DNA of 35,386 nt from Devosia sp. (GTDB lineage Bacteria; Pseudomonadota; Alphaproteobacteria; Rhizobiales; Devosiaceae): assembly GCA_015657675.1 (NCBI GenBank), contig JACDQI010000193.1, forward strand, positions 1 through 35,386, in the 5' to 3' direction. Shown in pieces: positions 9,718 to 17,705 of the stretch. The notes beneath the pieces were generated by a model. The model searched no databases. It saw only the letters and a list, made by a program, of their open reading frames with translations, and was not told the origin of the DNA. Both the position numbers and the translations under genes were made by a program. Each line of letters starts with the position of its first letter. Positions within the stretch are counted from its first letter, which is position 1.

Positions 9718-10169
9718 TGGAACGCCCCCGTCACTTCGAGGACTACGTCGTTGGCGAGCTCCGCAAGACCTCGGGCCGCACCATCACCGAGACCGACTTC
9801 GTCGTGCATGCGGGCCACACCGGCGACTTCTTCCCGCACCACATGGATGCGGAGTTCATGAAGTCCTCAGAGTTCGGCCAGCGCATCGCCCACGGCACCA
9901 TGACCTTTGCCATCGGCATCGGTCTGACGGCCAGCGAGATCAACCCGCTCGCCTTCACCTATGGCTTCGAACGGCTGCGCTTCCCCAAGCCGGTGTTCAT
10001 TGGCGACACCATCCACACCGAGCTCACCATTTCGGCGCTCGAACCCGACCCCAAGCGCCCCGCCTATGGCCGCATCGTCGAGCAGGTGCGGGTGATCAAC
10101 CAGCGCGGCGAAACCGTTCTCGCCTGCGACCACGTCTATCTGGCGCAGCGCCGGGTCAGCGGCGCCTGA
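9717..10169 (+). CDS. MaoC-like hydratase, second copy
   Basis: Single hot-dog protein of 150 residues. ATG 9717 overlaps the upstream stop (TGATG). The hydratase-2 motif is GDFFPHHMD, with Asp37 and His42 in the canonical D-x-x-P-x-H spacing, unlike the first copy. [36 protein letters not shown] and the closing [12 protein letters not shown] are family landmarks. It shares the F-[IK]-P-x-F-I-G-D-T-I block with the first copy but lacks its N-terminal tail. This is the last gene of the plus operon, and its stop lies 14 nt inside the convergent enoyl-CoA hydratase gene. It probably hydrates or dehydrates an R-hydroxyacyl-CoA intermediate. Confidence 0.92.
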   Translation: MERPRHFEDYVVGELRKTSGRTITETDFVVHAGHTGDFFPHHMDAEFMKSSEFGQRIAHGTMTFAIGIGLTASEINPLAFTYGFERLRFPKPVFIGDTIHTELTISALEPDPKRPAYGRIVEQVRVINQRGETVLACDHVYLAQRRVSGA

Positions 10170-10926
10170 ACACCGGCACCCGTTTTTCCTTGAAGGCTGC
10201 GCGTCCCTCGCGCGCATCCTCGGTGGCAAAGCAAATCGTCTGCAGGTCGCGCTCATAGGCGATCGCATCGGCGATCGACATCTCCCAGGCCGCGCGCAGA
10301 TTGAGCTTGGCCGTCTCGGCCGCAATCGGCGCCCGCGCTGCGATGGCAGATGCAATCTTCAAGGCCTCGGCCCGCAGCGCAGTCTGTGGCACCACGCGGC
10401 TCACCAGCCCCCAGCGTTCTGCCGTCGCCGCATCGATCGGATCGCCGGTAATGATCATCAGTGCAGCATTGGATGGCCCCACGGCATGCGCCAGGTTCAC
10501 CGCCATGCCGCCGCCACCGATCCAGCCGAGCTTGACCTCCGGCGCCGCAAAGCTGGCCGTCTCCGCCGCGATGCGGATATCGCAGGCCATCGCCGTTTCC
10601 AGCCCACCGCCGAACGCATAGCCGTTGACCGCCGCAATCGATGGCTTCAGCAGCGCCCGGATCGCGTCGCAATAGTCCGGCCGGTTACGGAACGCCCACG
10701 GCGTCTCGTAGTCGTCCAGCGTCCGGATATCCGACCCTGCCGAGAACGCCTTCTCCCCCGCCCCGGTGAGAACGACGCAACGGATGCCGTCGTCACTGTT
10801 GAACCCCTCCACCGCCGCCACCAGCGCCGTCGCCATCTCCGGCGTCATCGCGTTCAGCTTCTCCGGCCGGTTGATGGTGATGACCCCGACCAACCCCTCG
10901 CGCTCGACGATGATGTTCTCGCTCAT
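10156..10926 (-). CDS. Enoyl-CoA hydratase/isomerase family protein
   Basis: Crotonase-fold enzyme of 256 residues, starting [11 protein letters not shown] at 10926. The oxyanion-hole segments are AFSAGSDI and [16 protein letters not shown], with the Glu after GGGL matching one crotonase catalytic acid. [15 protein letters not shown] supplies the second Glu region, though the usual Pro before the glycine run is Ile. It is the last gene of the large minus operon, 1 nt after the CaiB stop. Its 3' end overlaps the opposing MaoC gene by 14 bp. In crotonases this set of residues fits hydration, dehydration or isomerisation of an S-type or 2-enoyl-CoA, so it complements the R-type MaoC enzymes. Exact reaction unknown. 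Confidence 0.93.
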   Translation of the reverse strand: MSENIIVEREGLVGVITINRPEKLNAMTPEMATALVAAVEGFNSDDGIRCVVLTGAGEKAFSAGSDIRTLDDYETPWAFRNRPDYCDAIRALLKPSIAAVNGYAFGGGLETAMACDIRIAAETASFAAPEVKLGWIGGGGMAVNLAHAVGPSNAALMIITGDPIDAATAERWGLVSRVVPQTALRAEALKIASAIAARAPIAAETAKLNLRAAWEMSIADAIAYERDLQTICFATEDAREGRAAFKEKRVPVFRRR

Positions 10927-10927
10927 C

Positions 10928-12115
10928 TCACCCCTCCACCACCGCGCCGGCCGCCAGCAGCTGCGCGATGGTCGCCTCGTCATACCCAGCCTCGGCCAGC
11001 ACCTCACGCGAATGCTGCCCGGTGAGCGGCGCGCCGCGCTCGACCACCGATGGCGTCTTGGAGAACCGGATCGGAAAGCCCGGCGTCTTCACATGACCCT
11101 CGGTCGGGTGATCATATTCGACGAACGTGCCATTGTGTTTGATCTGCTCGTCCGCAACGAGATCGGCATAGCCATATACCGGCCCGCACCAGATGTCGGC
11201 AGCACGCAACAGCTCGAGCCATTCCGCGGTGGTCTTGGTCTTCAGTCGCTCCCGCGTCTTGGCAAAGATCTCGTCCCGCTTGGTCCAGGTATCGACCTCG
11301 TCGTCCATGGTCAGAAAACTCGGCTCGCCGATCACCTGCCCCAGATTGGCCAGTTTCGGGAACGCCACGATGATGAAACTGTCACTCGTCGCGAACGCCC
11401 CGTAGGGCGCGCGGATATAGACATGTGCGTGCGGCTCGGCCGAGCGCGCCTGCGGCTTGCCCGCCACCGTGAACACCGAAAGTTCCTGCATCTGGATGGT
11501 GGTGATGGCGTCGAGCATGTTGACCTGCACCAGCTGGCCTTCGCCGGTTCGCTCGCGATGCAGCAGCGCCGCCAGCGCGCCCTCGAATGCCGTGTAGGCC
11601 GTGATGCCGTCGACCAGATACTGCCCCGCTGCATTGGGCGGCTCGCCCGCCCGCCCGGCCGAGAGCATGGCGCCCGACATACCCTGCAAAACCAGATCCT
11701 GCCCCGGCCGATCCCGATACGGCCCGTCCTCGCCATAGCCCGAGATCGACACATAGACGAGCCGCGGATTGATCGCGCTCAGCGTCTCGTAGTCCACCCC
11801 CAGCCGCTTGGCGACACCGGGCCGGTAGTTCTGCAGGAACACATCCGCGGTCTTGACCAGTTCGAGCAGCACCGCCTTGCCGTCCGGCGACTTGAGGTCG
11901 ATGGCCAGCGAGCGCTTGTTGCGGTTGAGCGAGAGGAACGAGACATTGACCTTGTTCCCCCGGGCGCCGCCCGCCGCTGTATGCCGCTGCCATTCGCCGG
12001 TGATCGGCTCGACCTTGACCACATCGGCCCCCAGGTCACCCAACCGCTGCGCTGCAAACGGCCCCGCCATCGCGATGGAACAATCGAGAACGCGATAGCC
12101 CGAAAGGATACCCAA
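10928..12115 (-). CDS. CaiB/BaiF family CoA-transferase, second copy
   Basis: Class III CoA-transferase of 395 residues. The start is a TTG at 12115 with CGGAG eight bases upstream; the conserved RVLDCSIAMAGPFAAQRLGDLGA block leaves no room for the next ATG. Other family blocks: VVKVEPITGEWQR, LSLNRNKRSLAIDLKSP, LQNYRPGVAKRLGVDY, VSISGYGEDGPY and RPGQDLVLQGMSG. Asp169 in GQYLVDGITAY is the predicted catalytic residue. The ending GAPLTGQHSREVLAEAGYDEATIAQLLAAG is the common C-terminus. It lies between an SDR dehydrogenase and an enoyl-CoA hydratase. It is clearly a different subgroup from the first CaiB copy, so the two probably use different acids. Confidence 0.94.
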   Translation of the reverse strand: MGILSGYRVLDCSIAMAGPFAAQRLGDLGADVVKVEPITGEWQRHTAAGGARGNKVNVSFLSLNRNKRSLAIDLKSPDGKAVLLELVKTADVFLQNYRPGVAKRLGVDYETLSAINPRLVYVSISGYGEDGPYRDRPGQDLVLQGMSGAMLSAGRAGEPPNAAGQYLVDGITAYTAFEGALAALLHRERTGEGQLVQVNMLDAITTIQMQELSVFTVAGKPQARSAEPHAHVYIRAPYGAFATSDSFIIVAFPKLANLGQVIGEPSFLTMDDEVDTWTKRDEIFAKTRERLKTKTTAEWLELLRAADIWCGPVYGYADLVADEQIKHNGTFVEYDHPTEGHVKTPGFPIRFSKTPSVVERGAPLTGQHSREVLAEAGYDEATIAQLLAAGAVVEG

Positions 12116-12176
12116 GGTCAGAACTCCGGAGCAGTTATGGAAAGGTCATAGGGGTCAAGCCGCAGAGCTCGCGCCA

Positions 12177-12941
12177 TCAATTCATCCACCAGCCGCCATC
12201 GATATTGATCGCCTGCCCGGTGATGAACGACGCCGCGTCGGAAGCTAGGAACATCACCAGGTTGGCAATGTCCTCGGGCGCGCCGCGCCGCTGGATCGCT
12301 TGGTGGTCGTAGATGCGCTTTTCGTAGGCCGCGAAATCGGCATGGATTTTTTCCGCATCGGTTGGAAAGGCGCCCGGCGAAATGGCGTTGACGGTAATAC
12401 CGTGTTTGCCGAACTCCCGCGCCCAGGCCCGCGTCAGCCCGAGCAGCGCCCCCTTGGACTGCACATAGGGCGCCAGTTCGGCCCAGCCGCCCGAAAGCGT
12501 CACCGAGGTCACGTTGATGATCCGCCCGCGTCCCACCGCCTGCATATGCGGCAGCGCCACCTGCACGCAGACAATGCCCGCATCGACATTGATCCGCTGC
12601 ACCCGCTGCATCTCTTCGATCGAATAGTCGACGAACGGCTTGCTCGGGTAGATCGCCGCATTGTTGATCACCACGTCGAACCCACCGACCTCCGCCGACA
12701 AGGCATCGAGGCCAGAGCGCAACGCCGCCAAGTCACCGAGATCCAGCGTCCCGACCGTCAGTCCTTCGAGACCCGCCGCAGCCTCACGCAGCGCCGCAAC
12801 CTTGGCCGCATCATTGTCGATCGCCACCACGCGCGCGCCGGTGCGCAGGAGGCTCAGCGTCGTCTGCAGCCCGAGCCCACCGGCAGCTCCGGTATAGAGC
12901 ACCGTCCTGCCCGCCAGCGATCCGAAGCTGTCCTGGCTCAC
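12177..12941 (-). CDS. SDR family dehydrogenase (sugar or sugar-acid type)
   Basis: Classical short-chain dehydrogenase of 254 residues. A GTG start at 12941 overlaps the upstream DUF4432 stop (GTGA). The cofactor loop TGAAGGLG is at 17-24, Asp42 at the end of strand 2 favours NAD over NADP, NNAA is at 93-96, and the catalytic set is Ser146, Tyr159 and Lys163 (YVQSK). The end GQAINIDGGWWMN matches sugar dehydrogenases of the family. In the known oxidative L-fucose pathway SDRs act as fucose dehydrogenase or as the dehydrogenase for 2-keto-3-deoxyfuconate. Either fits here next to a mutarotase and a dehydratase, but the sequence alone does not decide. Confidence 0.94.
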   Translation of the reverse strand: MSQDSFGSLAGRTVLYTGAAGGLGLQTTLSLLRTGARVVAIDNDAAKVAALREAAAGLEGLTVGTLDLGDLAALRSGLDALSAEVGGFDVVINNAAIYPSKPFVDYSIEEMQRVQRINVDAGIVCVQVALPHMQAVGRGRIINVTSVTLSGGWAELAPYVQSKGALLGLTRAWAREFGKHGITVNAISPGAFPTDAEKIHADFAAYEKRIYDHQAIQRRGAPEDIANLVMFLASDAASFITGQAINIDGGWWMN

Positions 12942-14161
12942 GACCGCCCCTCGATCCGCGCATGCCGGTTCGAGGGTACCGGATAGTCCTCATCCGGCTG
13001 CTGGGCGATAGCGCGGATACGTGCCTCCGACTGCGCAATGGCATCTGCGCCATCCAGCACCCGAAACGTCGTGTCGTAGCGCCGCTCGTCACCATGCTGG
13101 AGCCAGATCATTTCGCCGCGATCGCGCGCCGCCTGATTGCCGAGCACGTGATGGGTCGAGGGTTCGATGCCCAGCGCATATTGCCCGGCCTGCAGATTCT
13201 GCCACTCGAACTGACAGGGGAACTGGCCCTTGCGTGTCGTCACTTCGAGGCCAAGTCCGACGCGGTCATTGACCAGCGCCACCGGCACCTCGCCGCCAAA
13301 GTCGGCACCCATCTCATGCTGCCAGACCTGCTCGTGGAAATCGAGCTGCGGCGCCGAAAGCCGGCGATAGCCGACGCCCTGCCGGCGATAGTTCGAGTGC
13401 ACGTCGTCAGCCCACACCACATCGGCGCGCGGCATGGGATCGGCATGCGCCGCCCACACCACATCCTTGATCGGCGCGATATAGCGCGCGCCCTCGTCGA
13501 GCACCGGATGGCCGACATTGATGTGGTAGCAGTACATATGCGGCGTCTTGTAAAAGCCGTGGTTGACCACCCGGTCCGTAAGCCGGATCTCGTTGCCGCC
13601 GACATCCGCCTCGATCCGGCGGATCAGATGCAGGTCCTCGCCGAACACAGCCGACTGCTGCACCACGCCTTCCGCCCACAGCGTGCAGCGATCGCCGTCC
13701 CAGCTTTCGCCATAGCCGGTGAGCCGTGCCGGAATGGTCCCCACGCGCCCATGCAACGAATGCTGCACCGTCGGCTTCGGACCATAGACATAGCTCTCGG
13801 CCGAAACCTCGTTCATGAAGAGAATATGGTCGAGCCCACAGGTAACCAGCAGCCCGGAGAACGAGCGCGCCCAGGCGAGCCCGCCCTCCCCTTCATATTC
13901 GTGCAACCCCGGATGCCGGAACCCGGCCGGCGAATGCCAGCCGATCGCCCGGCCATTGTGCTCGCACTCGGCAATATCCATCGCCCGGTCAACTAGAACC
14001 GTGAACCGCAATCCCGAGCCGGTACGGAATTCGAGCAGCCGGATGCCGCGCTCGACGCCGTCGCCCAGCGTCATCAGCCGCACGCCGGCAAACTGGCTCA
14101 GCATGCCCGAGCGCTCCGATACCTCGCGACGCGAGAGAGTCTGCCCGAAGAGTTCAACCAT
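12938..14161 (-). CDS. DUF4432 family protein (aldose 1-epimerase-like)
   Basis: Protein of 407 residues matching the DUF4432 group, a galactose-mutarotase-like beta-sandwich family often found in sugar catabolic operons. ATG 14161 starts MVELFGQTLSRREVSERSG. Landmarks are FTVLVDRAMDIAECEHNGRAIGW, the double-aromatic THMYCYHINVGHPVLDEG-like segment (PHMYCYHINVGHP), and the late ALGIEPSTHHVLGN. His and Glu residues in those blocks are where aldose epimerases hold their catalytic groups. No signal peptide is seen, so it should act in the cytoplasm. It lies between a mutarotase and an SDR. It may epimerise or protect the sugar substrate, but no reaction is established for close family members that I can name. 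Confidence 0.9.
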   Translation of the reverse strand: MVELFGQTLSRREVSERSGMLSQFAGVRLMTLGDGVERGIRLLEFRTGSGLRFTVLVDRAMDIAECEHNGRAIGWHSPAGFRHPGLHEYEGEGGLAWARSFSGLLVTCGLDHILFMNEVSAESYVYGPKPTVQHSLHGRVGTIPARLTGYGESWDGDRCTLWAEGVVQQSAVFGEDLHLIRRIEADVGGNEIRLTDRVVNHGFYKTPHMYCYHINVGHPVLDEGARYIAPIKDVVWAAHADPMPRADVVWADDVHSNYRRQGVGYRRLSAPQLDFHEQVWQHEMGADFGGEVPVALVNDRVGLGLEVTTRKGQFPCQFEWQNLQAGQYALGIEPSTHHVLGNQAARDRGEMIWLQHGDERRYDTTFRVLDGADAIAQSEARIRAIAQQPDEDYPVPSNRHARIEGRS

Positions 14162-14183
14162 CTTTCGTCATCCTCCGTCGTGT

Positions 14184-14519
14184 TCAGTCGAGGTGATAGA
14201 TTTCCGGCATCATCGACCACCACTCGCCGGCACTCGCCGTTGCGAGCTTGGCCTGGCAGGGGTCGGTCAGCGCCAGCCAGCGCTTGGTGACCGCCATCTC
14301 GCCAAGCCGCTGCATATCGGCGGCGTAGTCGGTGCCGGTGTACTCCCAGTAGCCAAAGAGCAGGTTCTCCGGCTCGCGCATGTAGATCGAGTAGTTCCGG
14401 ATGTTCGCCGCGCTCAGCGCTGCGTTCATCTCAGGCCACGGCTCGGCATGCAGCCGTTTGTACTCGGCCAGTTTCTCCGGCTTGACGCCGATCACCATGC
14501 CCATGCGCTGCGTACTCAT
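14184..14519 (-). CDS. L-rhamnose/L-fucose-type mutarotase, second copy
   Basis: DUF718 mutarotase of 111 residues, starting MSTQRMGMVIGVKPEKL at 14519 in an ATGA overlap with the upstream permease. The core motifs EYKRLHAEPWPEM, IRNYSIYMREPENLLFGYWEY and GTDYAADM almost repeat those of the copy at 5478-5807, and the ending GEWWSMMPEIYHLD matches [14 protein letters not shown]. The two are therefore clear paralogues. Being linked to a permease pair and downstream SDR, it likely equilibrates the anomers of the freshly imported 6-deoxy sugar before oxidation. Confidence 0.92.
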   Translation of the reverse strand: MSTQRMGMVIGVKPEKLAEYKRLHAEPWPEMNAALSAANIRNYSIYMREPENLLFGYWEYTGTDYAADMQRLGEMAVTKRWLALTDPCQAKLATASAGEWWSMMPEIYHLD

Positions 14520-15427
14520 TCCTTGGTGCCTCCGGCCGTCATCCCGGTCACCAGGAACCGCTGCGAAAAGAGAAACACGATCAGCACCGGCGAGATCGCG
14601 AGCAGCGTCGCGAGCGCCAGCGCCGAAAGCGAGATCGTGGTCGAGGCCGCATTGGTCGGGTTGAACGCCGGTACATTCGAGAGCAGCTCGGCCAACCCGA
14701 CCTGGATCGGCGCCTTGCGCCCCGGCAGCGTCACATAGGGCAGGAAATAGTTGTTCCAGTTGCCGGTGAAGTTGAAGAACCCCACCAGCGCAATCACCGG
14801 CGTCGCCAGCGGCATGGCGATCTTGGCAAACACCTGGAACTCGTTGGCGCCATCGATCCGCGCTGCGTCCAGCAGGTCGCGCGAGATGGCGGTCGAGAAA
14901 TAGATGTAGGTCAGATAGACGCCAAACGGGAAAAACGAGAACGGCAGGATGACCGCCAGCGGATTGCCGATCAGCTTGACCGCGCTGAGTTCGAGAAAGA
15001 TCGGCAGCACCAGCGCCGTGCCCGGCACCAGCATCACCACCAGCGTCGTCGCCAGCAGTGCCTTGCGCCCCCGGAACTCGGTGAGCGCCAGCGCATAGCC
15101 GGCAGGGATCGAGATCACCAGCGTGATGATCAGCGCGGCGATGCAGTAGAAGGCCGAGTTGCCGATCCAGGTCCACAGCAGCCCGTTCTGGAAGGTGACG
15201 AGACTCATCCAGTTGTCGACCAGTGTCGGCCAGTCGCCGATGGCGAAGGGATGCTCGAGCAGCAGCTGCCGGTCGGTCTTGGTCGGTGCGATCAGCAGCC
15301 AGATCAGCGGCACCACGAAGAAGGCCGCAAAGGTCAGCAGCAGCAGGATAGCGAAAACGCGGCCCAGCCACGCCCCCGGCGACAGGGTCGGCTGGGGCCG
15401 GCCGGTGGAAAGATCAAGCGCGCTCAA
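14516..15427 (-). CDS. Sugar ABC transporter permease, MalG type (second importer)
   Basis: Inner-membrane permease of about 303 residues. No ATG is available near the N-terminus. TTG 15427 (LSALDLSTGRPQ) follows GGGGTGG and overlaps the upstream permease end by 14 nt; GTG 15436 is an alternative. The first membrane helix is FAILLLLTFAAFFVVPLIWLL, about residues 24-44, and the EAA-type loop reads LDAARIDGANEFQVFAKIAMP. The end FLVTGMTAGGTKE is typical for the family. It pairs with the MalF-type permease upstream. No ATPase gene follows in this operon, so it must borrow one, possibly that at the left edge of the window. Confidence 0.9.
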   Translation of the reverse strand: MSALDLSTGRPQPTLSPGAWLGRVFAILLLLTFAAFFVVPLIWLLIAPTKTDRQLLLEHPFAIGDWPTLVDNWMSLVTFQNGLLWTWIGNSAFYCIAALIITLVISIPAGYALALTEFRGRKALLATTLVVMLVPGTALVLPIFLELSAVKLIGNPLAVILPFSFFPFGVYLTYIYFSTAISRDLLDAARIDGANEFQVFAKIAMPLATPVIALVGFFNFTGNWNNYFLPYVTLPGRKAPIQVGLAELLSNVPAFNPTNAASTTISLSALALATLLAISPVLIVFLFSQRFLVTGMTAGGTKE

Positions 15428-16343
15428 ACAAGCCACCCCGGAACACGAACACCACACTGAGGACGACGGCGACGACCAGCAGCAGCAGCGAGATCGCCGC
15501 CGAACCGTTGAAGTCGCTCTGCTTGAAGGCATAGAGGAAGGCGAGCTGGTTGAGCGAATAGTCCTGGCTCACCACGCCGCGGCTGGCCTGCGACAGCACG
15601 CGCGGCTCGACAAAGAGCTGCGTCCCACCGGCAAACGACAGCACCACCATATAGGCGATCCACTTGCGCATCAGCGGGATCTGGATCGACCACGCAATGC
15701 GCACCGGCCCTGCCCCATCGACGCGCGCGGCCTCGATCACGTCCTTGGAAATGTTGTTGAGGGCGCCATACATCACCACGATCCAGCCGCCCGCACCGGT
15801 CCAGAAGGCGATCACCGCCAGCACCAGCGGCAACCGGTCGGCCTGCACCGCCGAGACCAGCGAGGTGATCCCGAAAGCCTGCAGGATGAAGCCTACCGGA
15901 CTGACGGTAGGATCGAGCACAAAGAGCCAGAGCATCACGCTCGATGCCCCCGCCAGCGCGCCGGGGATGTAGTAGAGGAACCGCATGCTCGAGGAGAGCC
16001 AGCGGATGCCGATCGAGTGCACCACCAGCGCCAGCAGGACCACGAAGAACACCAGCCCGACCAGCCAGACGATAAGGAAGACGCCCACATGCTCGACGGC
16101 GGGCAGGAAGCGGTAGTCCTTGAACACCTTGATGAAGTTGTCGATGCCGACAAAGGCACCCTTCTTGGTGAAGGCAAGGTAGACCGCATAGAGCGATGGC
16201 AGGATGCCGAAGACGACAAGAAACAGCGTATAGGCGCTGACAAATATCAGCCCCATGCGCCCCTGCGCCTTCTCGACGCTGCCGTTGCGGGGCCGCAGCC
16301 CGCCCGTTAGCGGGCGGACTGCGTTTTGGTCGAGGCTGGTCAA
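15414..16343 (-). CDS. Sugar ABC transporter permease, MalF type (second importer)
   Basis: Inner-membrane permease of about 309 residues. I chose TTG 16343 (reading LTSLDQNAVRPLT) because CGGAG lies eight bases upstream and the following 30 codons have strongly GC-biased third positions like the rest of the gene. ATG 16256 (MGLIFVSAYTLFL) is the alternative and would leave the hairpin at 16294-16323 outside the gene. An ATG at 16433 overlaps the binding-protein gene and is unlikely. The EAA loop is IEAARVDGAGPVRIAWSIQIP. About six membrane helices are seen and the end is FRGGLFERA. It follows the binding-protein gene by 35 nt. Confidence 0.88.
   Translation of the reverse strand: MTSLDQNAVRPLTGGLRPRNGSVEKAQGRMGLIFVSAYTLFLVVFGILPSLYAVYLAFTKKGAFVGIDNFIKVFKDYRFLPAVEHVGVFLIVWLVGLVFFVVLLALVVHSIGIRWLSSSMRFLYYIPGALAGASSVMLWLFVLDPTVSPVGFILQAFGITSLVSAVQADRLPLVLAVIAFWTGAGGWIVVMYGALNNISKDVIEAARVDGAGPVRIAWSIQIPLMRKWIAYMVVLSFAGGTQLFVEPRVLSQASRGVVSQDYSLNQLAFLYAFKQSDFNGSAAISLLLLVVAVVLSVVFVFRGGLFERA
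16294..16323 (-). other. Strong hairpin near start of second MalF-type permease
   Basis: CGCAG-c-CCGCCCG and CGGGCGG-a-CTGCG pair across a TTAG loop: 7 bp, one mismatch, then 5 bp. It lies 56 nt beyond the binding-protein stop, comparable to the hairpin after the first binding-protein gene. It is either intercistronic, if the permease starts at 16256, or inside the first codons, if it starts at 16343. No T-run follows on the minus strand. Role as an mRNA-processing or stability stem is inferred. Confidence 0.4.
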
Positions 16344-16378
16344 ATCGTCGAACTCCGGACGCTGCTCAGTCGGAAGGC

Positions 16379-17650
16379 TCAGTCGACGGTGTAACCGACG
16401 ACCTGCGCCTCGTTCTTCATTTCCTGCTGCCACTCGGCCGAGAGGTCAGCCATGGTCTTGCCGGCAGCCAGACCCGGGGTGATCACCTTGGCCCAGGCGG
16501 TTTCAGGCGAGAAGTTCGGGTAGCCCCAGCCGTTCCACACCGAGGCGGCAGCTGTCGAGATCGCCGCCTTGAAGTCGCCGGCGTAGAAGCCACTCGAAGC
16601 CTGCGCTTCGAGCCAGGCGTCAGCAGCGGCCTTGTAGGCCGGCAGACCGCCGGTACCGGCCGTCTTCTCGTTCGAAACGATGTACTGCAGGAAGGTCTTC
16701 ACCGCTTCGGGGCTGGCCGTATGGCTCGAGGCATACCAGACACCGCCGCCGACATTGCCGGTGACCTTGTCCTTGCCTTCCCAATAGAGCGGCTCGGCAG
16801 CCACCCAGTCGCCGGCCTTGGCATTGACTCCACCGGGGTTCTGGAACAGCGCGCCCGCATACCAGGCAGCGCCCGGGATGGCGACGAGCTTGTCGGCCGA
16901 CGCCACGAACGACGCACCAAAGAGGCTATCGAGCGTCAGCGTCTTGTTGGCGACCATATGGTCGATCAGCGCCGAGACCTTCGCCGCATCGGGATGGCTG
17001 GTGTCGGACTTGAATTTTTCGCCCTCGACCTGGAAAATGGGCGCCTGGCCGCTCCAGTAGTAGACGTACGGGCCCTCAAAACTGTCGCCGATGGCGCCGA
17101 GGAAATAGCCCGGGTGCTCGGCAGCGAGCTTGTCGCCCAGCGCCTGATAGGCTTCCCAGGTCTTGGGCGCTTCGTAGCCGAACTGCTCGAGCAGCGTCTT
17201 GTTGTACCAGAAGAGCACCGGTGCCAGGTCATTGCGCAGGCCATAGACCTTGCCATCAATGGTCACCGGATCGAGTGCGCCCGGCGTGAAGCCATCGAGG
17301 AACGCCTGATCGAGGAAGCCTTCGTTCAGCACCTGCGCGAAGGGCTGCACACCATTGATCTCTTTCGAGGCCCAGGCGGCGTCGTTATTCTGCGTCGAGA
17401 ACACCACGTCCGGCCAGCCTTCGCCGGCCTGGTCGGCCAGACCGATCTTGGTCTGGAACGTGCCCGAGGCACCCGACGAGCCGTCGTCGACCACAAGGTT
17501 CACCTTGATTTCCGGATGGTCGGCCTGAAAGGCCTCCACCGCCGGCTGGCGCGTCGCGTCAGCCCAGATGGTGATTTCGCCTTCAGCGGCGAGGGCGGGA
17601 CTGGCGGCCATCAGGGCCGAAAGCGCGACCAGTGTGTGCTTCAATTTCAT
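16379..17650 (-). CDS. Sugar ABC transporter substrate-binding protein (second importer)
   Basis: Periplasmic family-1 binding protein of 423 residues. The start at 17650 (MKLKHTLVALSALMA) follows GGAGGAG; longer in-frame readings lack a site. The signal peptide ends about ASPALAA before EGEITIWADATRQPAVEAF. The fold landmarks LRNDLAPVLFWYNKTLLEQFGYEAPKTW-type segment, GAIGDSFEGPYVYYWSGQ and VAIPGAAWYAGALFQNPGG are typical for MalE/UgpB-like sugar binders. It is 55 nt downstream of the enolase-superfamily dehydratase, so uptake and catabolism are coded on one transcript. Substrate probably the same sugar class; not provable from sequence. Confidence 0.93.
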   Translation of the reverse strand: MKLKHTLVALSALMAASPALAAEGEITIWADATRQPAVEAFQADHPEIKVNLVVDDGSSGASGTFQTKIGLADQAGEGWPDVVFSTQNNDAAWASKEINGVQPFAQVLNEGFLDQAFLDGFTPGALDPVTIDGKVYGLRNDLAPVLFWYNKTLLEQFGYEAPKTWEAYQALGDKLAAEHPGYFLGAIGDSFEGPYVYYWSGQAPIFQVEGEKFKSDTSHPDAAKVSALIDHMVANKTLTLDSLFGASFVASADKLVAIPGAAWYAGALFQNPGGVNAKAGDWVAAEPLYWEGKDKVTGNVGGGVWYASSHTASPEAVKTFLQYIVSNEKTAGTGGLPAYKAAADAWLEAQASSGFYAGDFKAAISTAAASVWNGWGYPNFSPETAWAKVITPGLAAGKTMADLSAEWQQEMKNEAQVVGYTVD

Positions 17651-17705
17651 GAGTGTCTCCTCCAGACAGTATGCAGATGCCGTGCGGACGGAAGCCCGCC
17701 GTAGA

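Noticed and set aside
10766-12151. 461-codon plus-strand open frame
   Set aside because: Antisense to the second CaiB gene and the crotonase, both with complete family motifs.
14184-15371. 395-codon minus-strand frame joining permease shadow text to the second mutarotase
   Set aside because: Only the last 111 codons carry family motifs; the earlier part is out of frame with the real permease.
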